Assembly: GCF_018603885.1 (NCBI RefSeq)
Contig: NZ_JAHGAW010000014.1
Location: forward strand, 1 to 64,000
Direction of reading: 5' to 3'
From: Sphingobium nicotianae
GTDB lineage: Bacteria > Pseudomonadota > Alphaproteobacteria > Sphingomonadales > Sphingomonadaceae
Length of the DNA stretch: 64,000 nt
The position numbers were made by a program, and so were the translations under genes. The number at the start of each line of letters is the position of its first letter. Within the stretch, counting starts at the first letter, position 1. Below, piece after piece: positions 9,027 to 15,611 of the stretch. The notes below the pieces were generated by a model, which was not told where the DNA came from, did no database searches, and was given only the letters and a program-made list of their open reading frames with translations.

Positions 9027-9839
9027 TCAGGATGGCGAAGAAGCGTGCCGGGCAATCCGGGCAAGCGCGTCCTTGATTGGCGAACGCAGCCAAATCAGGA
9101 GATCCCGTTCCGACAGCAGTAGCGGCGCCGTCGGCTCGCCGCCGTCCATAACCAGCGCGAAGCGCGCCCGTTCGCCTGGCGCGGCGGCCCAGACGCCGGC
9201 GACGCAGGCGAAGTGGCCAGGCGCCGGAGACATCCACAGGTGCGACCAGACATCGCGATCCCGAACCGGCACCGAATAGCGCGTGAGTGGCACCACACAC
9301 CGGTGTCGGGCCAGCTTGCGGACGGCGCGCGCGCCTTTGACGAGTTCCATGGCGCAGACCGTCGCGTCGACCTTCTGCCCTACCGGGACCGGATTGGCCG
9401 CTTCGCCCCACTGCATCCAGTCGAAGGTAAGGCTCCCGCCCGCACCGTCATAGAGGACGAGCCCGATGCCGCCGGGCAGGACCAGCGCGTCGCACGGAGC
9501 ATCGGGAGGTGGCGCGGTATCGGGAATGAGCTGATCCAGCGGCGCCCGTTCGTAGCTCAGCACCGGTTCGATCCGGCGCGCCTCGCGAAAGAGCGAGGTC
9601 AGAGGCATAGCAGCATCCCGCGGGTTTGGCGCGCCGTTCCCAAACGGCAGGGCCAATTGGGTGGGTCGCGGCGGAAACATGCTGCTGGTGGCATGCTGGC
9701 GTACCTGCCGGGGCTTATCGAGAAAGCGCCTGGCGAGACGATCCGCCAGCGATACGGGGTGCGCTGCCGCGAAATCGGCCTCGACTTCAGCGCCGGCCGA
9801 TAGATCGACGTGCGGTGTGACGACGATCTCGCGCATCAT
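9027..9839 (-). CDS. Degenerate SRAP-like (YedK/HMCES-type) protein
   Basis: About 270 residues. The C-terminal part follows the layout of SRAP proteins, which protect abasic sites in DNA. Its FDWMQWGEA, RHRCVVP, FACVAGVW and APLLLSERDLLIWL align with the E. coli YedK segments VFWGYAP, RAICFADGWFEW, IFMAAIG and RPLVLSPEAAREWM. The catalytic Cys2, the Asn of the INAR segment, the Glu of WFEW and the His before RPLVL all seem to be absent. A proline-rich N-terminal region of about 100 residues replaces the normal start. Two adjacent ATGs at 9839/9836 are possible starts, and an upstream ATG at 9932 cannot be excluded. Confidence 0.6.
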   Translation of the reverse strand: MMREIVVTPHVDLSAGAEVEADFAAAHPVSLADRLARRFLDKPRQVRQHATSSMFPPRPTQLALPFGNGAPNPRDAAMPLTSLFREARRIEPVLSYERAPLDQLIPDTAPPPDAPCDALVLPGGIGLVLYDGAGGSLTFDWMQWGEAANPVPVGQKVDATVCAMELVKGARAVRKLARHRCVVPLTRYSVPVRDRDVWSHLWMSPAPGHFACVAGVWAAAPGERARFALVMDGGEPTAPLLLSERDLLIWLRSPIKDALARIARHASSPS

Positions 9840-10218
9840 CAAAACGCTGATTTGATGGTTTTGTCGGCTTCCTTCGCGACGCCATGTCGGAGCGACGAGC
9901 CTCGATGCGCCAAGCGCGCAAATCCAGAGCATTTCATCATGCGACCCCCGTCATTCCGTTTTCTGGAACGATCTTGTGCCCTCTCGGGTGGTCGTCTCTA
10001 TAGAACGTCTCGGCCGGCAAGCCTTGTAAAATCTGCACCGGCAAAGAAGGCGACGCGAATTGGGCCGCGAGAAGAGTGGCGGGATGGTCGCCGCGCTAAA
10101 CAGGGAGGATCTGGCACCACCGGGCCAGCAGCATCGAAAATAGCCCGATGGTCCCAGATCGCAAGGTGGAATGACCCGGCGGAATAATCGTTCCCGCGCG
10201 AAGCAATTTTCCTTCAGA
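9840..10218. other. Intergenic region, no gene recognised
   Basis: 379 bp between two minus-strand genes. It holds the promoter region of the SRAP-like gene. Short open frames exist on the plus strand but their composition is arginine/serine-rich, as expected of shadow frames. GGAAC occurs near 9971 but has no matching -10 element at 16-17 bp. Confidence 0.4.
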
Positions 10219-10596
10219 TCATTTTACCTCATCCGGCACTTCTGCCTCGGACTCCCGGCGCTTCCAGGCGGAATATCCGATCAACGCAATGGTCGCGCCG
10301 GCTGCCGCCAGCAGGAGGCGGTTGCGTCGGGCGAAATGGCCAGCGACGCGAAGGAGCGGGCCGGCCTGTCGCAGCGCACCGCCCGCACGGTTGCTGGGCT
10401 GGTGACCGCGAAGGGATTGCGCGACGGACTTGGACGTCGACAGCGCCAGAGCGGAAATCGCGTGACCCGCACTTTCGGCGGCAGAGGCGGCTCTGGGAAG
10501 ACCGGTCTCCCTGAGGCTCTGCGCTCTGCTTTTGAGCGCCCCAATAGCGTCGCGCCCGTTGGCATGCTGAGCTGCGCTGAGGCCCGAGAGTTTCAT
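10219..10596 (-). CDS. Small membrane protein of the general stress locus
   Basis: 125 residues. A soluble, Ala/Ser-rich N-terminal two-thirds precedes one membrane segment near the C-terminus (about 95-110, LLLAAAGATIALIGYSAW) and a charged tail. ATG 10596 is chosen because GGAGA lies 6 bp upstream; an in-frame ATG at 10602 overlaps that site. About 40 bp further upstream is an exact GGAAC-N16-CGTT promoter on the minus strand, so it is likely a target of the EcfG sigma factor encoded 3.7 kb away. I recognise no family. It may be an inner-membrane stress protein. Confidence 0.7.
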   Translation of the reverse strand: MKLSGLSAAQHANGRDAIGALKSRAQSLRETGLPRAASAAESAGHAISALALSTSKSVAQSLRGHQPSNRAGGALRQAGPLLRVAGHFARRNRLLLAAAGATIALIGYSAWKRRESEAEVPDEVK

Positions 10597-10634
10597 GCTC
10601 ATTCTCCGTCTGCAGTCATGGATCCCCAGTCGAG

Positions 10635-10661
10635 GGAACGACCGCGCCTGCGGTTGGTTCC
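10635..10661 (-). promoter_or_regulatory. EcfG-type promoter upstream of the small membrane protein
   Basis: On the minus strand GGAAC (10661-10657) is followed after exactly 16 bp by CGTT (10640-10637), the consensus of alphaproteobacterial EcfG promoters. The -10 lies about 40 bp upstream of the ATG at 10596. The element is nearly symmetric: on the plus strand it reads GGAAC-N16-GGTT starting at 10635, with an inner inverted repeat ACCGC/GCGGT. Confidence 0.75.
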
Positions 10662-10712
10662 GCGGACGGCCAGGGCGGGCTGCTGCTGCCAGCTGCATGA
10701 TGGGAGAGGAGT

Positions 10713-10758
10713 TGGCCGGTTCCCGTTTTGGGGGGTGAGGAGGGTCGGGAACCGGCCA
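10713..10758. repeat. 13-bp perfect inverted repeat upstream of phyR
   Basis: TGGCCGGTTCCCG (10713-10725) and CGGGAACCGGCCA (10746-10758) are exact reverse complements separated by 20 bp. A second, shorter GGTTCCCG...CGGGAACC pair follows around 10825-10878. They could form a hairpin in a phyR leader transcript or be a binding site. GGAAC is part of each arm but no proper -10 follows. Confidence 0.7.
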
Positions 10759-10965
10759 GGCCGAACTGACATCTCGGGGGCAGGTGGATGCCAGCTTCGA
10801 TCCCAAAATGCGCCTCGCACGGGTTGGTTCCCGCCCTCGAAAAAAATAAATTTGTTGTCGGCGGGGTCCGGGAACCCATAAAGTCGTCCTGTTCTCGCGG
10901 GACTTTCCCGCCGTTTATCGCGCCCTCAAAACCGGGCGTTTCAAGGCTTAAGGAGGCTCTTCGAC

Positions 10966-11754
10966 ATGGCCCTTTCCGATCTGATCGCCAGGCAGCTTCC
11001 CTATTTGCGCCGCTATGCCCGCATCCTCACCGGCTCGCAGTCGCTGGGTGATGGCTTCGTGCGCGAGCTGCTGGAAGCCGCGCTAGCCGATCCGCAGGTC
11101 CGCGAGCAGGTTTCCACACGCGTTGGTCTGTTCGCGGCCTTCACCAAGATTTACGCGGGCGCCGGTGCTCAACTGGAAGTGTCCGGTGCAGGCACGCCGG
11201 AGGATGCGACCGTGGCGAGCCGGCTCGAACTGGTCACGCCGCGCGCGCGCCAGGCGCTTCTGCTCAGTTCGGTCGAGGATTTTTCGGCGGCCGAGATCGC
11301 CGAGATTCTCGATTGCCCGGAAGCGGATGTGCCCGCGCTTATCGACAGCGCGGTGGAGGAAATTGACGCGGGCAGCCGCTCCGATGTGCTGATCATCGAG
11401 GATGAGCCGCTGATCGCGCTGCAGATCGAGGAGATCGTGACGTCGCTCGGCCATAATGTGGTGGGGACGGCGACGACCCACGCCCAGGCCGTGGCGCTGT
11501 TCGACGCTCATCGGCCGGAGCTCGTGCTGGCGGACATTCAGCTGGCAGACGGCAGCTCGGGCATCGATGCGGTCAACGAGATCCTGGCGAAATTCTCGGT
11601 GCCGGTGATCTTCATCACTGCCTTCCCGGAGCGCCTGCTGACCGGCGAGCGGCCCGAACCGACCTATCTCATCCCCAAGCCGTTCAGCGACGATTTTGTG
11701 CGAGCCACGATCGGCCAGGTGATCTTCTTCGGATCGACTGCTCCGCTCAGGTGA
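10966..11754 (+). CDS. phyR: General stress response regulator PhyR
   Basis: 262 residues. The N-terminal half (about 1-125) is a sigma-factor-like domain with sigma2/sigma4 features, such as LRRYARILTGSQSLGDGFV and ARQALLLSSVEDFSAAEIAEIL. The C-terminal half is a receiver domain, with acceptor Asp in LVLADIQLADGS and Lys in YLIPKPFS. In the known PhyR mechanism, phosphorylation frees the sigma-like domain to bind NepR, which releases EcfG. nepR and ecfG are 2.4 kb downstream, so the whole partner switch is in this locus. The convergent kinase gene overlaps its last 8 bp. AAGGAGG upstream fixes the start at ATG 10966. Confidence 0.96.
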   Translation: MALSDLIARQLPYLRRYARILTGSQSLGDGFVRELLEAALADPQVREQVSTRVGLFAAFTKIYAGAGAQLEVSGAGTPEDATVASRLELVTPRARQALLLSSVEDFSAAEIAEILDCPEADVPALIDSAVEEIDAGSRSDVLIIEDEPLIALQIEEIVTSLGHNVVGTATTHAQAVALFDAHRPELVLADIQLADGSSGIDAVNEILAKFSVPVIFITAFPERLLTGERPEPTYLIPKPFSDDFVRATIGQVIFFGSTAPLR

Positions 11755-13429
11755 GAGGCGACACCACGCCCGTCCGGTCGGCCCGCAGGCGGAACGACTT
11801 GGGCGCTCGCAGCGGGATCGAGAACTGACAACGCAGACCGGTGCTCGGAAACTCGATCGTGATCGGGGTTCCGAGTTCCTGCGCGAGCGCCCGCTCGATG
11901 AGATTGAGACCGAAGCCGCGCTTGGCCGGCTCGCTGGCCGCAGGTCCGCCCCGCTCTTCCCACTGCACCGAGACGGCCTCGCCCACGATATGCCAGTGGA
12001 TGCTGACGTGGCCCTCATTGGTGGACAGGGCGCCATAGCGGATGGCATTGGTCAGCAGCTCATGGAGCGCCAAACCAAGGGACAGCGCGTCGTTGGGCGA
12101 GATGAGCACGTTGGGGCCGTCGATCCGGATCCGGTCCTCGGCATGGTCGTGAGAGCTGAGCTGCGCCTCGACCAATGCTTTGAGATCGGTCGGCCCCCAC
12201 TGCGCGCCGTCGAGCAGCGAATGGCTGGCGGCGAGCGCGCGCACGCGCTCCAACAGATTGTTGGTGAAGCTGTTCAGGTCGGTGGCGTTGCGTCGGGTGA
12301 GTGCGATGATCGAGGTAACGTTGGAAAGCGAGTTCTTCACGCGATGATTGAGTTCGCGTACGAACGCGGCGCGCTCGGTTTCACGATCAGCCTGCGCCGA
12401 GAGCAACGATTGCAAATCCTCGTTCCGCCGCTGGACGAGCAGGATATAGGCCAGCAGCAATAGCGAGAAGGACACGCCGCCGACCAGCACCACGAGCGTC
12501 AGCGGCGAGAGGCCGTGCATAGACCGCTGGGAGAAGCGCAGGATCCAATGCTGACCAAACACGGACAGGTTCTGCTCAATCGGACGGCTGGTTTCTTCAT
12601 CGCCTTGACCGGAGGAAAAGATCAGTTCCCTGCCGCCGTTGGTGGCGTCGAAAATCTCGACACGACCGCTCGATAGCAGATCGGATTTGACGGCCGCGCG
12701 GATAAAGTCCTGCGTTCGGATGGCGCCATAGACAAAGCCCTTGAACCGATGGTCTCCATTAATGGCATTCACCGGAAGATAGACGATCAGCCCCGGCGTG
12801 GTCTTCCGGTTGCGATCGACCACGAGCTGGATCGGATCGGTGGCGGCCATGGCACCGGTCCGGCGCGCGCGGTCCATTGCGTCGCGCCGGCGCGCCTCGC
12901 TGTACATATTGAAGCCGAGCAGTGTGAGATTGCTGGGGGTCCTGGGTTCCAGCATGGTGATGACATGGACCGTCTGATCGCGAGAGGTAGGCTCTGGCGA
13001 GATATGAAAATCGGGATGGCCCTCGCTCGCCATGCGCGCCGTCAGCGCAGGCAGATCGCGGCGGCTGACTGCCTCCGACCAACCTAAAGCGGCGACACCG
13101 CTCAGATCATAATCGAGACGAAGGCGATCGACGAACTGGTGGAAAAATTCCGGCGACACGGTCTGCGCGCTGACGAACAGTGCGCTGGTCGCTTCGAAAT
13201 AGGCACTGTTGGCGGCCGCCTGGCGAGTGATAGCGGCAGCGATCTCCGTGCCCTGCGCGGCCGCGTCGGCGCGATTGGTCCGAGCGGTGGCAAGCTCGAC
13301 CGACCATGCGCTCGCACACACCAGGGTCAACATGAATAGGAATACGCCAATCGGTGTAGCGCGGGGATAGTCGCGAAGCCACCGATCGAAGCGGCTCTTC
13401 GCCCACTCGCCCAATTTCCGCCCCTTCAT
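11747..13429 (-). CDS. CHASE-domain histidine kinase of HWE/HisKA_2 type, PhyP/PhyK-like
   Basis: About 560 residues. An N-terminal membrane segment (IGVFLFMLTLVCASAW) precedes a periplasmic CHASE sensor domain (about 70-270). A second membrane segment (LTLVVLVGGVSFSLLLLAYILL) is followed by a short coiled linker. The HisKA_2 dimerisation box ELNHRVKNSLSNVTSIIAL carries the His, and the ATPase domain includes LHELLTNAIRYGAL and GFGLNLIERAL. This kinase type controls PhyR in alphaproteobacteria, and the gene is convergent with phyR and divergent from dps. Whether it acts mainly as kinase or phosphatase is not visible. ATG 13474 is an alternative start, but it would overlap the dps promoter. 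Confidence 0.88.
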   Translation of the reverse strand: MKGRKLGEWAKSRFDRWLRDYPRATPIGVFLFMLTLVCASAWSVELATARTNRADAAAQGTEIAAAITRQAAANSAYFEATSALFVSAQTVSPEFFHQFVDRLRLDYDLSGVAALGWSEAVSRRDLPALTARMASEGHPDFHISPEPTSRDQTVHVITMLEPRTPSNLTLLGFNMYSEARRRDAMDRARRTGAMAATDPIQLVVDRNRKTTPGLIVYLPVNAINGDHRFKGFVYGAIRTQDFIRAAVKSDLLSSGRVEIFDATNGGRELIFSSGQGDEETSRPIEQNLSVFGQHWILRFSQRSMHGLSPLTLVVLVGGVSFSLLLLAYILLVQRRNEDLQSLLSAQADRETERAAFVRELNHRVKNSLSNVTSIIALTRRNATDLNSFTNNLLERVRALAASHSLLDGAQWGPTDLKALVEAQLSSHDHAEDRIRIDGPNVLISPNDALSLGLALHELLTNAIRYGALSTNEGHVSIHWHIVGEAVSVQWEERGGPAASEPAKRGFGLNLIERALAQELGTPITIEFPSTGLRCQFSIPLRAPKSFRLRADRTGVVSPLT

Positions 13430-13461
13430 CGCCCCCGCCAAGTTTATGCCTCCCAACCGCT

Positions 13462-13486
13462 GGAACTCTTTCATTCCCAGTTCGTT
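13462..13486 (+). promoter_or_regulatory. EcfG-type promoter of dps
   Basis: GGAAC (13462-13466), a 16-bp spacer, then CGTT (13483-13486): an exact EcfG consensus. The -10 ends 36 bp upstream of the dps ATG at 13523. The site is followed by CC, so GGAAC...GTTCC is symmetric. On the minus strand it reads GGAAC-N16-AGTT, facing the histidine kinase gene. Confidence 0.85.
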
Positions 13487-13522
13487 CCAATCCCGTCCAA
13501 CGCTCTATCGGGGAGAAGCCTC

Positions 13523-14026
13523 ATGGCGAATATCGCGCTCCAGTCCAAGCCTGAGGACGTGTCGACCGACACGGGTCTTGCGCGCGCGGACACGGACGCG
13601 GTCGCCGAGGAACTCGCAAATGCGCTCGCTGATAGTTTCTCGTTATATCTAAAGACGCTTGGCGTTCACTGGAATGTCGTTGGCTCGAATTTCTACGGGC
13701 TGCACAAGCTGACTGAAACGCAATATCTGGATCTTGGCACAGCGATTGATGCGCTTGCCGAACGAATCCGCGCGCTCGGTCATATCGCTCCCGCAGCGTT
13801 CGGGGATTATGCGGATCGCAGCGTGGTCGAGAGCAAGGCGACGATCGCGACGGCCGAAGCCATGATCCAGGCGCTGGTGAAGGATAATGAGGCAGTGGCG
13901 CGCCGCCTCCGCAAGGCGGTGGGGCTGGCGGCTGTGGCCGACGATGTCTTCACGGCCGACATGCTCACTGCACGCATCGGCCAGCACGAGCAGAACGTAT
14001 GGATGTTGCGTGCCATTGCCTCGTGA
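13523..14026 (+). CDS. dps: Dps-family ferritin-like DNA protection protein
   Basis: 167 residues, the usual Dps length. The ferroxidase region is HWNVVGSNFYGLHKLTETQYLDLGTAIDALAERIRALG (His, Asp and Glu ligands at expected positions). The C-terminal TARIGQHEQNVWMLRAIAS is also typical. Dps dodecamers oxidise and store iron with hydrogen peroxide and can bind DNA. It lies inside the general stress locus behind an exact EcfG promoter, so induction by PhyR-EcfG is expected. GGGGAGAAG just before ATG 13523 serves as ribosome site. Confidence 0.95.
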   Translation: MANIALQSKPEDVSTDTGLARADTDAVAEELANALADSFSLYLKTLGVHWNVVGSNFYGLHKLTETQYLDLGTAIDALAERIRALGHIAPAAFGDYADRSVVESKATIATAEAMIQALVKDNEAVARRLRKAVGLAAVADDVFTADMLTARIGQHEQNVWMLRAIAS

Positions 14027-14161
14027 TCGCCATGACAAGGGGGCGCATCAAACCGGCCTGGTCGCGCGTGACGCAGGCGTATCAATTGAAGCAGAGGGGC
14101 TTTTCGTCTGACCGTGGAATATCAACTCGACAATCTCGCGCACGAGAGGGCAAGTAGGGGG

Positions 14162-14335
14162 ATGTCCAGCAACCCCAAGTCCCCGGATGGCAAGCAAGCC
14201 GAGCGCAAGGCTCGCGCCAAGCCCGTCTGGGCCGAGGGCCTCAGGCGCATGTATGACGAAGTGGTGGATGAGAAATTGCCCGACGACTTCGTTGACCTCC
14301 TGAAGAAGCTGGATACGAACAGTGACGGCAGCTGA
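14162..14335 (+). CDS. nepR: Anti-sigma factor NepR
   Basis: 57 residues. The core VWAEGLRRMYDEVVDEKLPDDFVDLLKKLD is the two-helix NepR signature that binds either EcfG or phosphorylated PhyR. The N-terminal 20 residues are charged and probably disordered. ATG 14162 follows AGTAGGGGG; an in-frame GTG at 14114 would lengthen the protein without support. The last 14 bp overlap ecfG, so translation is coupled, as is common for this pair. Confidence 0.93.
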   Translation: MSSNPKSPDGKQAERKARAKPVWAEGLRRMYDEVVDEKLPDDFVDLLKKLDTNSDGS

Positions 14336-14909
14336 CACACCCCAAGGCTTCGATTTTCGGGTCGAATTGACACGGGTGCTTCCGCATCTTCGCGCGTTCG
14401 CGCGCGGCTTGTGCGGTCGCCCGGACTATGCCGACGATCTCGTCCAGGAAGCCATGCTCAAGGCGTGGGCGGCGCGGGATTCGTTTCAGCCCGGCACGAG
14501 CATGCGCAGCTGGACGTTCGTCATCCTGCGCAACGTCTATCTCAGCGAAGCGCGGCGCAACCGCTTCCGCGGAGACTATGATCCCGACATGGCCGAGAAA
14601 CTGCTGAGCCAGCCGGCCGGCCAGGAGGATGGCCTCCACATGGGCGATCTGCGCACTGCGATGATGCGGCTATCCCCCGAGCGGCGCGAGGCGCTGTTGC
14701 TCGTCGGCGCGGGCGGGTTCAGCTATGAGGAAGCCGCTGACATTGCCCAATGCGCCGTCGGCACGATGAAGAGTCGCGTCGCCCGCGCGCGCCGCAGTCT
14801 CGAGGACATGCTGACCGGCGACGGAACCAGCGGAATCAAGTTCAAGACGCAGTCGGTCGATCATACCGAGATGCTCGAAGAGCTGGATCGCGTCGCCCAT
14901 CACCGCTGA
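14322..14909 (+). CDS. ecfG: ECF sigma factor EcfG
   Basis: 195 residues, GTG start inside nepR. Region 2 (about 15-85) contains LRAFARGLCGRPDYADDLVQEAMLKAW and SMRSWTFVILRNVYLSEARR. Region 4 (about 105-165) contains LSPERREALLLVGAGGFSYEEAADIAQCAVGTMKSRVARARRSLEDML. It directs RNA polymerase to GGAAC-N16/17-CGTT promoters, two of which lie in this locus (dps and the small membrane protein). NepR holds it inactive until PhyR is phosphorylated. Confidence 0.95.
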   Translation: MTAADTPQGFDFRVELTRVLPHLRAFARGLCGRPDYADDLVQEAMLKAWAARDSFQPGTSMRSWTFVILRNVYLSEARRNRFRGDYDPDMAEKLLSQPAGQEDGLHMGDLRTAMMRLSPERREALLLVGAGGFSYEEAADIAQCAVGTMKSRVARARRSLEDMLTGDGTSGIKFKTQSVDHTEMLEELDRVAHHR

Positions 14910-14996
14910 CTAGCGAGGAACCGCCTCCGGTCCCGCGCATTGTGCGGGAACCGGTGGTGATGCCGGCTTCCCTTAATCGCAGGCAGATCCCCCTCC

Positions 14997-15557
14997 GTGG
15001 CCAGTCTCAGTCAATATCCCAAGCTCGCTTATCCGCACATCCGCCTGAATGGCCCGGTCGATCTCGCCATGTACAACAGCTTCCGTTCGGTCATGAACAA
15101 TCCGCCGGCGGACGAAATCGTGATCGCGCTGACAACGCTTGGCGGCGATCCGGAAGTCGCGCGGGTCATGGGCGAGGATATTCGCCTGTTCGGCGAGCAG
15201 ACCGGGAATAATGCGCTCTTCCTCGGAAAGGTGGCCGTCTATTCCGCCGGGGCGACGTTCATGAGCTATTTTCGCCGGGAGAACCGGTTCCTCACGCACG
15301 GGACGCGCATCCTTATTCACGAGCGGCAATTGCACAAGACGGTCGAGCTCGGCGGACCCTTGCGCGCCTGCGCCGATCAATTGCGCGCGACGCTCAACGA
15401 GATCGAAGAGTCGATCCGCATCGAGGAGGAAGGCTTCGCCAATCTCATTGTCCAGTCCAATATTCCGATCGAGGATGTGCGCCAGAAGGCGCCGCACAAC
15501 TGGTATCTCGATGCCGAGGAAGCGATGCGTTTGGGCCTTGTTCTTGACGTAATCTGA
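14997..15557 (+). CDS. ClpP-like serine protease
   Basis: About 186 residues, GTG start. The fold follows ClpP: LNGPVD near the N-terminus, then ALTTLGGDPEVARVMGEDIR, then the nucleophile region VYSAGATFMSYF (Ser about 83) and the His of RILIHERQLH (about 104). The C-terminal LDAEEAMRLGLVLDVI matches the ClpP ending. The short helix that docks on ClpX/ClpA is not obvious, so it may act as a stand-alone peptidase or be substrate-specific. It follows ecfG by 87 bp. A GGAAC-N16-CATT sequence at 14917-14941 is one base off an EcfG promoter. Confidence 0.75.
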   Translation: MASLSQYPKLAYPHIRLNGPVDLAMYNSFRSVMNNPPADEIVIALTTLGGDPEVARVMGEDIRLFGEQTGNNALFLGKVAVYSAGATFMSYFRRENRFLTHGTRILIHERQLHKTVELGGPLRACADQLRATLNEIEESIRIEEEGFANLIVQSNIPIEDVRQKAPHNWYLDAEEAMRLGLVLDVI

Positions 15558-15611
15558 CGGCGCCGCGCGGCCAGTGGGGAAACCGGCCGGCGGCTGAGGC
15601 GTTGTCCGCCC

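Larger units (their letters stand above)
10597..10965. other. Divergent control region upstream of phyR
   Basis: 369 bp with the EcfG-type promoter for the minus-strand gene, a 13-bp inverted repeat (10713-10758) and further GGTTCCCG/CGGGAACC copies near 10825 and 10871. An A-rich stretch lies at about 10843-10858. No exact plus-strand EcfG promoter for phyR was found. AAGGAGG at 10951-10957 is the phyR ribosome site. Confidence 0.6.

Noticed and set aside
9810-10187. 125-codon plus-strand frame in the gap before the small membrane protein
   Set aside because: No ribosome site and Arg/Ser-rich composition without domain or signal features.
14917-14941. GGAAC-N16-CATT before the ClpP-like gene
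   Set aside because: One mismatch in the -10 (CATT for CGTT). Possible weak EcfG promoter, but too uncertain to list as a feature.
15578-15603. GGAAA-N17-CGTT before the AsmA-like gene
   Set aside because: Mismatch in the -35, and the -10 is only 8 bp from the ATG, so it is probably chance.
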